From NCBI RefSeq assembly GCF_039555335.1, contig NC_092644.1, positions 51,163,281-51,227,280 on the forward strand: a stretch of 64,000 bases of DNA. The letters are read 5' to 3'. The stretch's first letter is position 1. Each line of letters opens with the position of its first letter. The notes beneath the pieces are model-generated. The model searched no databases and was not told where the DNA came from. It worked only from the letters and a program-made list of their open reading frames with translations. Positions 46,500-57,713 of this stretch are shown in pieces. Both the position numbers and the translations under genes were made by a program. Source of the DNA: Amphiura filiformis (lineage: Eukaryota; Echinodermata; Ophiuroidea; Amphilepidida; Amphiuridae).

Positions 46500-47030
46500 G
46501 TCGAAATACAGCATTTATTATATAAATGGATGCGTCGTCCGATAAGAACAAAAGAATTGTGAAAAACTTGATTTTTTGGCGAATGGGGCTCAGAATTTGT
46601 ATGTAGGGTATCTCAGAAACTGCTAGGGTATATTTGGAAGTGAATCTGAAAAAGTAGTGTGAAGGTGATAACCAGGTAGACCTGTAGCAGTGTCTAAAAA
46701 TTCTGGATCAGTATGATTTGCAACTAATTTTCGCTATGAAATACCGCGTGAAATGGAAGCAAAAATATTTGTTTATTACGAACAATGATTGACTGTAGGA
46801 TTGGTGGCCCTTTTGGAATTAATGAGTTGTCAAGATATTACATCTGGGACTGTAAATAACATTTAGCATGGTTTTAGATACATTTTGTACCCAGCGAAAA
46901 ATAACATCGAACAATAGAAGTCAAGTGTTTTAATGTTAGGTGTAAATATAGTCTCGCGGGAGCATCTGTTATTAGTCTTCTTTATCAGTCTTTTTTTTAA
47001 AAACTTGCTGGTCACGGCTACCGCGTGACT
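46500..47030. other. Right part of the composite insert, nothing recognised
   Basis: No gene, repeat partner or RNA structure is seen before the TAATAG flank. Confidence 0.4.
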
Positions 47031-47052
47031 CTAATAGAAAATGGATCTACTA

Positions 47053-47244
47053 TTCGCTACTTGCACGGTTCCGCCATTATGCACTATGTGCGGGAGAGCC
47101 TCGAACTGGCAGCATACATGAAAGGAAGAATTATGTAACCTTACACAGAACGTTATGACTAGTTCAATTCCCATTCATGTATGCTGCCAGTTCGAGGCTC
47201 TCCCCGCACATAGTGCATAATGGCGGAACCGTGCAAGTAGCGAA
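47053..47244. mobile_element. 192-bp hairpin MITE, TA-flanked
   Basis: TTCGCTACTTGCACGGTTCC continues through GCCATTATGCACTATGTGCG and AGCCTCGAACTGGCAGCATA. It is mirrored almost perfectly by the right arm ending CGTGCAAGTAGCGAA. The arms are about 70 bases and the loop about 50. TA flanks both sides (47051-47052 and 47245-47246). Unit 2 at about 57204-57212 lacks the element. This fits a recent Tc1/mariner-type MITE. Confidence 0.9.
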
Positions 47245-47733
47245 TAATTGTAAATTCCTGTTTTACTGCGCATTCGCGTGTAACATCATTATATTGACAT
47301 TTAAAACACAATGACATTATGTTCCTGTGTTGTATTCGTAATACGCGGGCTTTGGATGTCGACATTTTCCCATTATGCACTGCGTATTTTGACCTCTTCC
47401 CCAACTAACGCTGGAGGCGCATCGTATTATGAATCGACCGAATTCCATATGAAGAATTATTCAGGGTTGTAAGCTCTCCACTTGTACGGTACGGCTGGAC
47501 GATGGTGATAAAGCATCCATGCGTTCTGAGGCCTTTGCGCTATAAATTATACACATGCAGTTTTCGTCCATTTTCAATAATATCAATGTCACGCCAAAAA
47601 GAATCAAGCTATTTCAGCGAAAGTCACGGAATAAGTAGGTGACATTTGTGGCATTGTATTAGATACACTGTAGATTTAATATATATTTTAAATATTTTTT
47701 CAAACACAGTATAGATCATTCTGGGACACCCTG

Positions 47734-48489
47734 CATTCGCCTGATGTGTCATTTGTCAATATGCTGCCGGATCAGCGACCAATTTAAAAGCCCATTCAGT
47801 GAATTGTTCATCCATGTCATCCGGACGATCGTAAAAATCATCCAAATTCAGATTTTGGTACCTTTGTCATTGTCACAGATGTGCTAAAATAGCCTATAGT
47901 TGTTCAGCTGAAAGTCGTGTATTTAAGACAAAGTAAGGCATTTTACATGAATCTGTAATTTAGTGTAATTTATATACTGACAGTATATAAATTAGATACA
48001 TTTATTTGAATGGGCTTCAACCTCATCAGTACTGCTGTTTTCTATGTTTTTGCCAAATTTTCCATTTCAAAAATACCAAATGGCAATTTGAACAACTAAT
48101 CCTGAACCTTTAAGCAATTAATAAACAATTTGAATTTTTTTGCGCTTGCGCTGGGATCACTGAACATGGGACTCTAATGGCGGAACCTCTTTGTTCGAAG
48201 CAATGTTTCCACTTTTATGAATAGCCTGTCGGCAAATAAAATCGACATCAAAGGAACAATGTGTTGACGTATAAATCTATTACCTCTCCTTCTATATGTA
48301 ACCTCCTTGATCACATTGGTTATTTCGATATCTCATTATTTGTATTAAACCTGGCTAGACCTTTTCACAAACATTGCTTAATTAGTAATACTCTGAATAA
48401 ACTGAAACTGAACTTAATAAGAAACCAGAATGAGTAACAATGCTATTTATTTTGTACCTCCATGTATGCCAAGCATTTCCTAATTTTGT
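47734..48489. repeat. Unit 1 body, including an E1-end fragment
   Basis: Homologous to 57714-57848 plus 59690-60278 of unit 2. AATGGCGGAACCTCTTTGTTC to TATTACCTCTCCTTC (about 48178-48290) is the right end of the E1 repeat. No gene is present. Unit 1 near 47866-47890 is the empty site for the E1 insertion in unit 2. Confidence 0.7.
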
Positions 48490-48492
48490 TTA

Positions 48493-48864
48493 GGGCCTGT
48501 GCAATAATTATGAGCGGGGAGGGGGGAATTCCAGATGAATTGCTCAACCCCGTCTGCGTGCCAAAAATTGCTTGCCCCCCTCTCGGCCTACCACAAAATC
48601 TCCCCCTTTATACATGCCATATTTTTGGGTTCCCAATTTGCAAACCTTAAATGGTCTATATAGATCTGTAGATATAGGATGCGAACGCAGCGAGCAGGAA
48701 ATTTGGCATATTTGAACGTACTGTTTTCCTAAGCCTTTTAGAGCATTTTAAAGGTGCCCTGTAAATGTGTTCCAAAAATTGCTTTCCCCCTCTCGGCTAG
48801 CCAAAAAATATTTGCCCCTTCCAATTATACCCTCCCATAGAGCTCATACTTGTTGCACAGCCCC
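48493..48864. mobile_element. Harbinger-like MITE, unit 1 copy (372 bp)
   Basis: It begins GGGCCTGTGCAATAATTATG and ends CATACTTGTTGCACAGCCCC, diverged inverted repeats. TTA stands at 48490-48492 and 48865-48867. GGG-type ends with a TTA/TAA 3-bp duplication are typical of PIF/Harbinger transposons. The interior carries the CAAAAATTGCTTGCCCCCCT segment twice and GCGAACGCAGCGAGCAGGAA. It encodes no transposase. Confidence 0.75.
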
Positions 48865-49268
48865 TTACACAAATAAACATTTCACAATAAAACGAAAAGT
48901 CGGTAGTCAGATCCTGGCGCGTTCAAATCGCCACTCATCAATATCTGTGCACTCATACACTTTTGCTGGGATCGCTGGTGTACTGGTCAGTGGAATTCCT
49001 TCAAAGCACGTGCTGGAGCACATGGCGAAAACCTTCAGGTATGTGTGATCAAATTTGGCAAACAATTGTAGAAAGGTGCTAGTCAATGAAACACTCTTGA
49101 TGATGCGCCTCTCTTGGGCAGCTCTCTACAACTAGTTTGATTTGAATTTTCCAACTATTTTTGAACTGATGATAGATATAAGCCTGGCAGTCAACTTATT
49201 TTGGACTGTTTTGCTGTAGTTTGCAAGTATTTTACCAGCTTTTTATTTCATGCTCTGTATCAAACTGT

Positions 49269-51347
49269 ATGCTCATGGCTACTACCATTACATTGCGCAG
49301 GACAGTGAGCTATGCAATCAATATCATCCTCATTGGACTTGTGTTGATACATATTGATCTGGCTTCATTAGATTCAATATTGTTGAGATTTAATTCAATT
49401 AAATCTCACACCACCACAATGGGTGTATATACCAGAATTGAGCTACTTCAGTATCAGGATAATAAAACTTGTAATGACAGACTTCCTCAAGATGTTTGGA
49501 ACACAATTTGGTCATTGGGTATAGAGAGAGATGAATTTAGACCCACACGCCGTGGTGTAAAATCTGGTCTTAAAGTGAAACAGAAAAGAACTCACTATGA
49601 TAAACATACATTCTCAACCCAATCCAGTACTGCTTCCAAGAACAATACTAACCTAAATGTATGTCAGTGGAACGCACGTAGTATAAGGAACAAAACAACA
49701 ACATGTTCGGACTTGGTAATGGATCACAAATTAGACATTATGTTTCTTACCGAAACTTGGTTGTCTGCTGATTTAGATCAAGTAGCCATTGGTGAACTGA
49801 CACTACCCGGGTACAATTTCATCAATATGCCCCGTAAAACTGACCGACATGGTGGAATTGGCATTCTTCATAGATCAGCACTAAAGTTGCAGATTCACCC
49901 TTCTGATTTCCTTGCAGAGACATTTGAACATGTTATCATAATTGACAAAGAAAGTAAGATCAAGTATGTCATTGTTTACAGGCCTCCCCCATCGTCTGAA
50001 AACAAATTCACAACATCAAAGTTCCTCTCCGAGTTTGACGATTTCTTAATGTTTGTGAATACGTTGAGCGGAAAGATCATTTTCTTAGGTGACTTTAATG
50101 TTCACGTAAACAAGCCAGAGAGAGCTGATGTTGCCCACTATTTATCATCTTTAGAAGGAATTGGTTTTCACCAACATGTTGTGGGGCCTACACATATAAG
50201 TGGTAACACATTAGATCATGTCATGTCCCGTACCGATGAAAATCTGGTTCTTCAATGTACTGTTGGAACAAGGTTATCAGATCATAACGTCATCCACTGC
50301 AAGCTCAATGTTGAGAAACCTAGCGATCAAAAGGAAATTATTTCCGCCCGTAAAGTGAAAGACATAGATTCAGTGTCTTTTGAAAGTGACTTTCACTCAG
50401 CGCTCATCTCTTCGAATAACACCCCTGATGATGCTAACGCTGCTGTTGAAATGTTTGAGAAAGCAGTAACCCTAACCCTGGACAAGCATGCCCCTGCTAC
50501 GGAAAGAACTTGTAACCGCAGGGTTCGTCAGCCATGGTATGGCAAAGAAATTCATGAAGCTAGAAGAGTTCGACGCAAATTGGAAAAGAAATGGCGAAGA
50601 ACTGGACGATTAGAGGTGCACCATCAACTCTATCTTGACCAACATAAGCTTGTTAATACCATGATTGAAAGTGCAAAGAAGGCTTATTTTAGGGACAAAT
50701 TAAAGAACGCTGATAGCAAATCTGCTTTCAGAACCATAAATGGTCTTCTCAATAATAACAACAAGACCTTACCTACTCATGACTCATTGCAATGTTTATG
50801 TGATGATTTTGCTTTTTACTTTAAGGACAAAGTTGATAAGATCCAGAAAGGACTCGAAGTAGAAAGAAGCAGTGTAAATAGTAACAGTATAATTGATTCA
50901 TGTAACCAAAGTAATGTTGTGTATGAACTATCTGAGTTTCCATTGTTAAGTGAGAATGATATGTCCAAACTCATTCAAGGGTTTTCAGCAAAAAACTGCT
51001 TGCTTGATTGCATTCCCACATGGTTTATAAAGAGTAATCTTACCGCATTTGTACCAATTATAACCAAAATTGCTAACATGTCTCTGTCAACAGGTGTTTT
51101 TCCAGCAGCACTGAAACATGCCATCATCAGTCCAATCATCAAAAAACCCTCCCTGGATCCTAACAACCTCAAAAATTACCGTCCTGTGTCGAACATCAAA
51201 TTCTTATCCAAAGTCATCGAGAAGCACGCTGTAAATACCATCAGCAACCACATGCGTGAGTGTAATCTAGGTGAACCTTTACAGTCTGCCTACCGCACCG
51301 CACACAGCACCGAAACGGCACTTTTGAAGGTTAAAATGACATCATGA
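49269..51347 (+). pseudogene. LINE ORF2, part 1: endonuclease and start of reverse transcriptase
   Basis: The frame is open from 49221, but its first codon there is TTG. The first ATG is at 49269 (MLMATTITL). Counting from 49221, residues about 145-365 are an apurinic-type endonuclease with all blocks: NVCQWNARSIRN, IMFLTETWL, GGIGILHR, YVIVYRPP, IIFLGDFNVHV (GDFN near 290), LDHVMS and RLSDHNVIH (SDH near 353). A basic linker follows, then RT blocks KLIQGFSAKNCLLDCIPTW, HAIISPIIKKP, NLKNYRPVSNIKFLSKVIE and SAYRTAHSTETALLKV. A one-base loss in the A run near 51334 shifts the frame and ends the ORF at 51347, before the catalytic blocks. Confidence 0.9.
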
Positions 51348-51880
51348 CCTCAATTTATCATCGTGAAGGTGTCTTTCTTGTGATGCTTGATTTAAGCGCT
51401 GCGTTTGATACTGTTACACATAGCATCCTCTTTGACAGGATGGAATACGAACTTGGCATAAAAGGCAGCGCTCTTATGTGGCTCAAATCATACTTCAGTG
51501 GCCGTACCACCAGCATTTCCATCAATGGTGCCCAATCTGCCAATTGTACCTTGGACTACGGTTTGCCACAGGGCTCCATAGTGGGTCCTCTATCTTTCAC
51601 TGTTTATACTATTCCGATTGGAAGAATTATTCAGAAACATGGCTTATCTTACCATCTCTATGCGGATGATGTTCAACTTTACATCAGTTTTGATCCATCC
51701 AGTAACTTGTCTATTAATTCAGCTCTCTCCAAACTTACAAAGTGCATTAGTGATATTCAAAGTTGGATGACGCGTAATTGGTTAAAGCTGAACAATGACA
51801 AAACTGAATTTTTGTTGCTTTGTCACCTTTCAACAAACGCCGCATGCCTGCTGTCAAACTTCACATCGGTAATACTGTGA
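51344..51880 (+). pseudogene. LINE ORF2, part 2: reverse-transcriptase catalytic core
   Basis: It continues directly from part 1 in the next frame. Catalytic block A is VFLVMLDLSAAFDTV, with its Asp intact. WLKSYFSGRT, DYGLPQGSIVGPLSFTVYT and LYADDVQLYI (both catalytic Asp present) follow, then NWLKLNNDKTEFLLL. The palm is complete, with one slight departure in block 4-5 (GPLSFTVYT where GPLLFxxYx is usual). A second frameshift near 51822 ends the frame at 51880 after a short off-frame tail. The 4-base overlap with part 1 results from the frameshift and is not a translational coupling signal. Confidence 0.9.
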
Positions 51881-52521
51881 TTGAGCCAACTGAGACTGTG
51901 CGTAACCTTGGTGTCGTTTTTGATAGCCAAATGTCCATGTCTCCCCAAGTTACTTCTCTATCACGCAGCGTTACCTACCATCTCCGTAACATCTCTCGCA
52001 TTCGTCATTATCTAGACTTTGATACGTGTAACAATGTGGTTCGCTCTCTCATTCTGTCCAGATTGGATTATGGTAACATCTTACTTTTGGGTTCGAATGT
52101 CACTGAAATTGCTCGTCTTCAAAGACTAGAGAATTGGGCAGCCAAGATAATTTTTCTTGCAGCCAAGAAAGACCATGCTACCCCATTGCTCCGCGAATTG
52201 CACTGGCTGCCCGTGAGGGAGAGAATCTACTACAAAGCCATGTTGTATGTTTACAAGTGCCTTGCTGGCTTGGGGCCAGATTATTTGGCATCCTCCTTGA
52301 CATTATACATCCCTGGAAGACAAGGACTTCGATCTGCCACTGATGCCACTCGCCTGCATGTGCCCAAACTCCACTACCGTTCATTTAAGTCAGCCGCTGA
52401 TAAGGCTTTTGCTTTCATAGCTCCCAAGTTGTGGAACCAGTTACCAGTTTCAGTCCGCTCCTCCAACTCTTTGCCAGTGTTCAAAAAAGGGCTGAAAACA
52501 TTTCTGTTTTCAGAAACATAA
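51820..52521 (+). pseudogene. LINE ORF2, part 3: C-terminal region
   Basis: The third frame carries the C-terminal blocks shared by CR1/L2/Jockey-group LINEs: VRNLGVVFDSQMSM, YHLRNISRIRHYL, LILSRLDYGNILL, LQRLENWAAKIIF, LLRELHWLPVRERIYYKAM, AFAFIAPKLWNQLPVSVRSS and FKKGLKTFLF. It then stops at 52521. It is open throughout, which shows how young the element is. The apparent first codon is arbitrary, since the true upstream sequence is part 2. The 3' UTR is about 125 bp and runs into ATGGCGCTATATAAAAGCC and the TGTA tail. Confidence 0.9.
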
Positions 52522-52670
52522 TTGCTTGTTATTGGTTCTTGTGAACTTTTTTCTTATATTCTATCATGTTGTTGTTGTATATTTATCTTGCTATGTTGTT
52601 TTGAGCGCTGTGATCATTTGAAATGGCGCTATATAAAAGCCTATTGTATGTATGTATGTATGTATGTCAA

Positions 52671-54673
52671 TCTGTTTTTAAAATGCGAAAATTCGTTTAA
52701 AATAAGAAAATTCGTTTAAAATAAAAAAATTCGTTTAAAAATCATTAACCTGATTTCAACCTGATTGCAACATAATGGTTGAAATGTGGTTGACATCGCG
52801 TCCATCATCATCTCAACCATGTCAACACCAACTCATTTCAACTACATTTTAACGTGAAGTTGATATGGGGTCGAAATATGGTTGAATGATGCGATTGAAA
52901 TATGGTCGACTGATATCACGCAAATCGACGTTTTATTTTTTGTAGCTTGTGTAAGATTATGGTTAAAGCCAGTACGATCTTATAATATGAAATTGGTTAA
53001 TTTTTTTTAACCTGATTTTTTTTTCATATTTGTAATGTTTACACATGTCCCAACTTGCACCTAAGTGGAATCGGCCAAATTTGTTGTCTTTGTAGGTCAA
53101 CAGAGCAAAGTTCGACATATTATCATAATTTATGATAATATATTTCCTCCCCATAGAACTTCGTGTTAAATGACTAAAATAACCAGTGGGTTTCTTTCAC
53201 TTTACCTAGTTATTTCAACTTAAAATGGACAGCAACCCTTCCCGTCAATTATTACTAATATTATTTCAACATTTTGAATAAAGAATAACAAAATTAAAAT
53301 TTGATGGAAATCGTACATTAAGGCTTTAATAAATAATATTTTCTATTTATACAAATAAGATTTCGTTAAATAGTTTCAAATCAGAGGTCGAAATAAACGT
53401 ATTTACAGTTATGGTATTATATAAGGATGGTTAATAGATCTGCAGAGGTATATCGTGGTTAATATTTTGTTTTAGAAAGAAATAATCTTTCTTGTAATTT
53501 GTGTGCAATCAAGATAATGAGTACACATATACCTTGTTTAAGTTGCGAAGGACATTTCCTATAGTGTAGGCCGTTTTTGTTTTGATTGGCAAACACCAAG
53601 AATGATGGTTACGAGATGTAAACATCGAAGGTTCAGAACCAGAAAGCCGTAACTCACTATGACCAGCTCTCACAAAATGAACAGAAAGTTGGCTCTTTGC
53701 TTTGGTCTTCAAAATCAATGTTTCATCCACAATGTCTTTTGTTTTCTATTGAATTTTGCCATGATTAATGGACTGTGTCTTCTATAGTACCCTGGCGACT
53801 TTATGCTCATTTTGTGGGAGCAGGTGATTGTGAATTGCGGCTTTCTGGCCTCGACATGATCAAAATCGCTTTCGTTTTTTGTAGTCTCTTGCTTAAATTT
53901 CAACGAATTTCTCCAGTTTTTTCAAATTAGATTTGGTGTAATATTACCCCAAATGGTGGCCGAATTGTAAAGAAAATCACGAAAATCAAAATCTGACAGG
54001 CTGGTTAAGAAACTTGCTTCGCTCGCTTGCGCGAAGCTCCTGTCTCTCAAATTCCTATAAAACTATTCAAAAGGGTTCAAACCATATTTGGTAATTGGTA
54101 TGCAGTAAAATAAGGACATTATTCCCCATGTTTATCAAGAAACAGTAATAAAACTTGGTATTGGCCAAATTTTTCAACTCAAAACCCAGAAATGATATCT
54201 TACCCTTCCCAGAATCCTTTGCAAAATAATAAATCACCCTCATTTCAGCAAATGACGCTTAAATTACTTTGTACAAGTTTGTTTTCATTTTGAGAATAGG
54301 CTGAACATAGGATTGGGTTGCTAGTCAAGAAATAAACATATTTTGCAAGATCTGGATGTGCTCTGTTCACTGAGGTATATTTCGCTCACCATCGACCAAT
54401 AGTTATTGTTTAAGATCCCGACGGGATGGGGTGTGGGTGGGGGGGGGGGGAATAGAACTATCCAGTGTGGACCTTTAATGTATACATGTACTAGGATGAT
54501 TTTTACCAAAATCAAAAGATGGGTTGATGAGTTTGGCACCATTTGCACGACCATTTCACGCCGCCGCAAATATTCGATTTATAACATGGTAAAGACTCAA
54601 ACATCGTAGATTGATAAAGAATCATTAGAATGGGGTGTACGCAGTTGGCGACAGCACCTACGCTATACATTGG
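52671..54673 (+). repeat. Unit 1 body, right half
   Basis: Homologous to 60830-62700 and 63120-63220 of unit 2 and to 18870-19600 of copy C. It includes three near-identical AAATTCGTTTAAAATAA words at 52685-52740, GGTTGAAATGTGGTTGACAT, CCTCGACATGATCAAAATCG (empty site of the unit 2 hAT, 53849-53856) and AACTTGCTTCGCTCGCTTGC. A G run (about 54437-54450) follows ATCCCGACGGGATGGGG. No gene. ORFs at 53509-53903 and 54321-54609 are motif-free. Confidence 0.75.
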
Positions 54674-54833
54674 TTCGCCTCAAGTTCGGTAGTGACATAG
54701 TTGCGTATTTTACTGGTAGCAGTATCAAATCGCGCCCCTAAAGTTAATTGCGCACGCGTAAAAGGAAAGTTTGTCGGCACGCCAGCAGCGCAACCACGAA
54801 AAGCATTAATGTCACTAACGAACTTGAGGCGAA
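54674..54833. mobile_element. 160-bp hairpin MITE (TTCGCCTCAAGTTCG ends)
   Basis: TTCGCCTCAAGTTCGGTAGTG and ACAT on the left pair with ATGTCACTAACGAACTTGAG and GCGAA on the right with one or two mismatches. Inner GTTGCG/CGCAAC also pair. Copy C lacks it at about 20630. It is non-coding and its target duplication is unclear. Confidence 0.8.
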
Positions 54834-55290
54834 TCAACGAATAGTTTCTCTGTGTAATCCATGACTTGTGAGCACTTATGTGGATTTACGCGAGCGTAAG
54901 TTGCGACTTAATTGACTAGCGTAGAACAAAACAAATCAACACTACATTGGCCCAACGTTGGACAAACGTGGGGCCAAGTGACCTTTGTACGACTTTTTTT
55001 TATCGTTGGCCCGACACCAAGTTTTAAAATTGCCTGGGTTAACTTATACAAGTCAATAACCAGAACCGGTGACCTTCAGTAAGGACGTGTGTGAAACTCA
55101 ATGTTATGCGAATACGATCATGATTTGTCACTCTTCAAAATATTGACGGATTCTGTCCTATCAATATGATCAATAAGTCAACGCTAACAATCAGAGTTTA
55201 CACCTGTCCTATCTGTTATGACATCTTAACACGGTGTAGCAACTTATTCAACTTGTCGAAGTGATTTCATTAACAAATAATGAAATGAAA
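54834..55290. repeat. Remnant of the minus-strand CR1-like LINE, mostly deleted
   Basis: GCCTGGGTTAACTTATACAAGTCAATAACC (55031-55060) matches 22361-22391 in the copy C LINE, and CACCTGTCCTATCTGTTATGACATC (about 55202-55226) matches 22446-22470. The LINE was thus probably present in the unit before duplication and later reduced here. GTTGGCCCGACACC- and GGCCCAACGTTGGAC-type inverted words at 54950-55015 belong to another small repeat. Confidence 0.5.
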
Positions 55291-56351
55291 TAAAATGACA
55301 TGAAATAAAGATTCCTTCATGTTGATTGTTTTTAGAAACGACACTGAATTGTGGAAATAAACTAGATCATAATAATAATAAAGGTATTTGGCTCTGGGTG
55401 TTTGGATATGACACAAAACTATTTGACTACGTTTGTCAATGCTGGTGATAAGGGTGCCTTTATAACTATGAGAAGACAGCAGTAATACGTTGGTAATTAG
55501 TCCTCTTTATTATCATTTAAACGTTTTTAACAAGTAGAAATAAATTGGTACCACGAATACTGTTAAAAGAAGCAAACATCTCATTCGCTGCAACTTGATC
55601 CAATCTCATCCATTGTACTATTCCGTCTTCATCAAAGATGATGCAATGAGGATATTTTCAAATCACACAATATTGACACGGTGACATGGCACATATCCAA
55701 TAGTTTGAACAGACACAAGACGAGCAAATCTACGCGTAATCACCAATTTTCTCGTGAATAATGCTCAAGAAAGCTCTGATCAACTTAAGTCAATCCAACA
55801 TAGTCCTTTGGGAGCTTTTAGAAACAACAATAATAATATCTTCACGTCATTAAGGGTGCGTATATGTATGTGTATAATATTAAAGGTACATATTTGAAGC
55901 ACCTTGGGAAATCGACCAATACTTGGTATTGTGGGAACTGTTGTTTCAAGACCCTTTATTCTTCATCTAAAATTCAGAAAAGCAACGCGAATTACAAAGT
56001 AGTTGTATCGGTATTAAAAGACTGGCGCTCGCTCAAAATATTTTCGGATCGCAACCTATCAAGTTTTCATGCCATTTTTGGGGTAGCCCAAAAGAGGTCC
56101 ATCTGGAGGTCTCATAAATAAGAAGGATCAAAATCTCAAATGTTCACCGACCGTATCTGAATAAGTCATCTTTGTACTCTCTTATGAGTTTTTCCCTGAC
56201 CCTCCTCTTAATCCGCAGAATTGCAAAGACCCGCCGACTCACTCCCAGAAAAAGAAAAGTTGGGAATGTTAATGCTAATGCTATAAACTCACGTTGTCTT
56301 CATCGCCTTTGTCACTTTGTCAGTTAACTTTATTGTGCTCACTTATTGATA

Positions 56352-57713
56352 CAGAGTGTCCCAGAGTGATCTATACCGAGAAAATTGAATGTTTTAAGGT
56401 ATGAAAACTTTTGGTGGCATTGTTTTAAATTCTATGTTTTACATATATTTAGCTCTTTTTTTTTTGGAATTTCAGATTTTAAAAATTGGACGTTTCCAAT
56501 AGAAATTACAGGTTATTGCGTAAAAATTGTGAATTCTAAGTTTGGACAGAACAACCCAGTTTGAAAATCTGTATAATTACTAACTGTTCAGCACAAAGTT
56601 ATTTGGAAAAAGTTACGCAGCTATGCAGGCATTTTTGTTGTGTTTGTTTGTTCTTACTTCCACTAAAAGTTAATATCTATTGATTATTCATGATGTTTCG
56701 AAGCAATCCTTGTATAGAATAATATATTTGATAGGCTTGAGTGACCTCTAACAATTCTTTGCCGGCAATTTTGAAGATAATTATTGCGGTGTGTGTGAGT
56801 TTCATCATTTGAATGAAATGAGGTAGAGATGGATTTGTCATAACAGTATAAAAATTCGTCTTTAATGCTGCAGCATGTATTTATGTTCACAATACATTGG
56901 CAAACCTGCAGCTACGTAAAGGTGAAGATTAAATTGCCTCCAAGATTTCCTTGACATGCTTGAAGAAGTTATAGCCTCTGTAATAATGTCAATTTTGGGT
57001 AAAGATTGGTAAAAATTACAAAAATTGAACTCATATTGAAACGTTTCACTTAATTCTGGCGATTTACAATACATTGCGCCGCCACGCCAGGTTGCTCTTG
57101 TCAGTCCAGTTTTTGACCGTCAGGGTCGACATCGCCGTTCTAGCCACCATTGGATTTTCAGGCTTCACGAAGGATTCCGTGTAATTATTATAGATAGAAA
57201 ATGGATTTACTATAATTGTAAATTCCTGTTTTACTGCGCATTCGCGTGTAACATCCTTATATTGACATTTAAAACACAATGACATTATGTTCCTGTGTTG
57301 TATTCGTAATACGCGGTGTGATACGCGGGCTTTGGATGTCTTGAATTTTCCCATTATGCACTGCGTATTTTGACCTCTTCCCCAGCAAACGCTGGAGGCG
57401 CATCGTATTATGAATCGACCGAATTCCATATGAAGGATTATTCAGGGTTGTAAGCTTTTCACTTGTACAGTACGGCTGGACGATGGTGATAAAGCATCCA
57501 TGCGTTCTGAGGCCTTTGCGCTATAAATTATACACATGCAGTTTTCGTCCATTTTCAATAATATAAATGTCACGCCAACACGAATCAAGCTATTTCAACG
57601 AAAGTCACAGAATAAGTAGGTGACATTTGTGCCATTGTATTAGATACACTGTTGATTTAATATATATTTTAAATATTTTTCAAACACAGTATAGATCATT
57701 CTGGGACACCCTG
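56352..57713. mobile_element. CAGGGTGTCCCAGA-terminated element, uninterrupted (1362 bp)
   Basis: The left end is CAGAGTGTCCCAGAGTGATC and the right end GATCATTCTGGGACACCCTG, inverted to each other. TA stands before the left end only. Minus-strand ORFs at 56862-57074 and 57064-57429 overlap, keep parallels in unit 1 (43436-43636, 47159-47404) and include QHRNIMSLCFKCQYxDVTREC, but no DDE or other transposase motif is recognised. Treat it as non-autonomous. Confidence 0.75.

Larger units (their letters stand above)
43781..47031. mobile_element. 3.25-kb composite insert with 6-bp flanking repeat TAATAG
   Basis: Unit 2 reads continuously across this point (about 57181-57200), so the whole block is extra. 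TAATAG lies directly before it (43775-43780) and directly after it (47032-47037). It holds, in order, a fold-back element, a ~501-bp tandem duplication rich in a GTTGGATATCC motif, a GTTGACTT-type array and a tRNA-like sequence. The two outer ends are not inverted or direct repeats of each other. It may be one non-standard element or several stacked insertions. Confidence 0.6.
42999..47733. mobile_element. CAGGGTGTCCCAGA-terminated element in unit 1, interrupted
   Basis: It starts TACAGGGTGTCCCAGAGTTA (C at 42999) and ends TATAGATCATTCTGGGACACCCTG. The ends are inverted repeats through GATCTATAC/GTATAGATC. The uninterrupted copy in unit 2 is 1362 bp (56352-57713). Here the body is split by the 3.25-kb insert and the 192-bp MITE. 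TA precedes the left end, but the right flank is not TA. Short minus-strand ORFs exist in both copies, with no transposase signature that I recognise. Confidence 0.75.
49087..52665 (+). mobile_element. CR1/L2-like LINE, near-complete, 3.58 kb
   Basis: Endonuclease, reverse transcriptase and C-terminal blocks are all present, and the element ends in a TGTA tetranucleotide tail (about 52645-52665). GTCAA flanks both sides (49082-49086 and 52666-52670). Unit 2 holds the empty site at 60823-60827, where GCTAGTCAAGTCAAAATTTTT is uninterrupted. There is no separate upstream ORF1, so the copy is either 5'-truncated above ORF2 or from a lineage with a single ORF. Two frameshifts (near 51335 and 51825) disable it. 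CR1/L2-like is judged by the 3' microsatellite and C-terminal blocks. Confidence 0.92.
42640..56030 (+). repeat. Tandem unit 1 of a long duplicated segment
   Basis: The left edge GACTGACGATCGCTCAAAAT...ATTTTCGGATCGC matches the left edge of unit 2 at about 56023. Homology then runs in the same order and orientation through both units: 42640-43780 with 56023-57190; 47245-47870 with 57215-57848; 47890-49086 with 59690-60827; and 52670-54480 with 60830-63220. The right end of unit 1 (53340-56030) also matches copy C at 18870-23445. Unit 1 is longer because of insertions at 43781-47031, 47053-47244 and 49087-52665. Confidence 0.85.

Noticed and set aside
48767-49048. Nearly identical ORFs in units 1 and 2 (also 60541-60789)
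   Set aside because: The identity follows from recent duplication, the noncoding sequence around is equally similar, and the ORFs start inside the Harbinger-like MITE.
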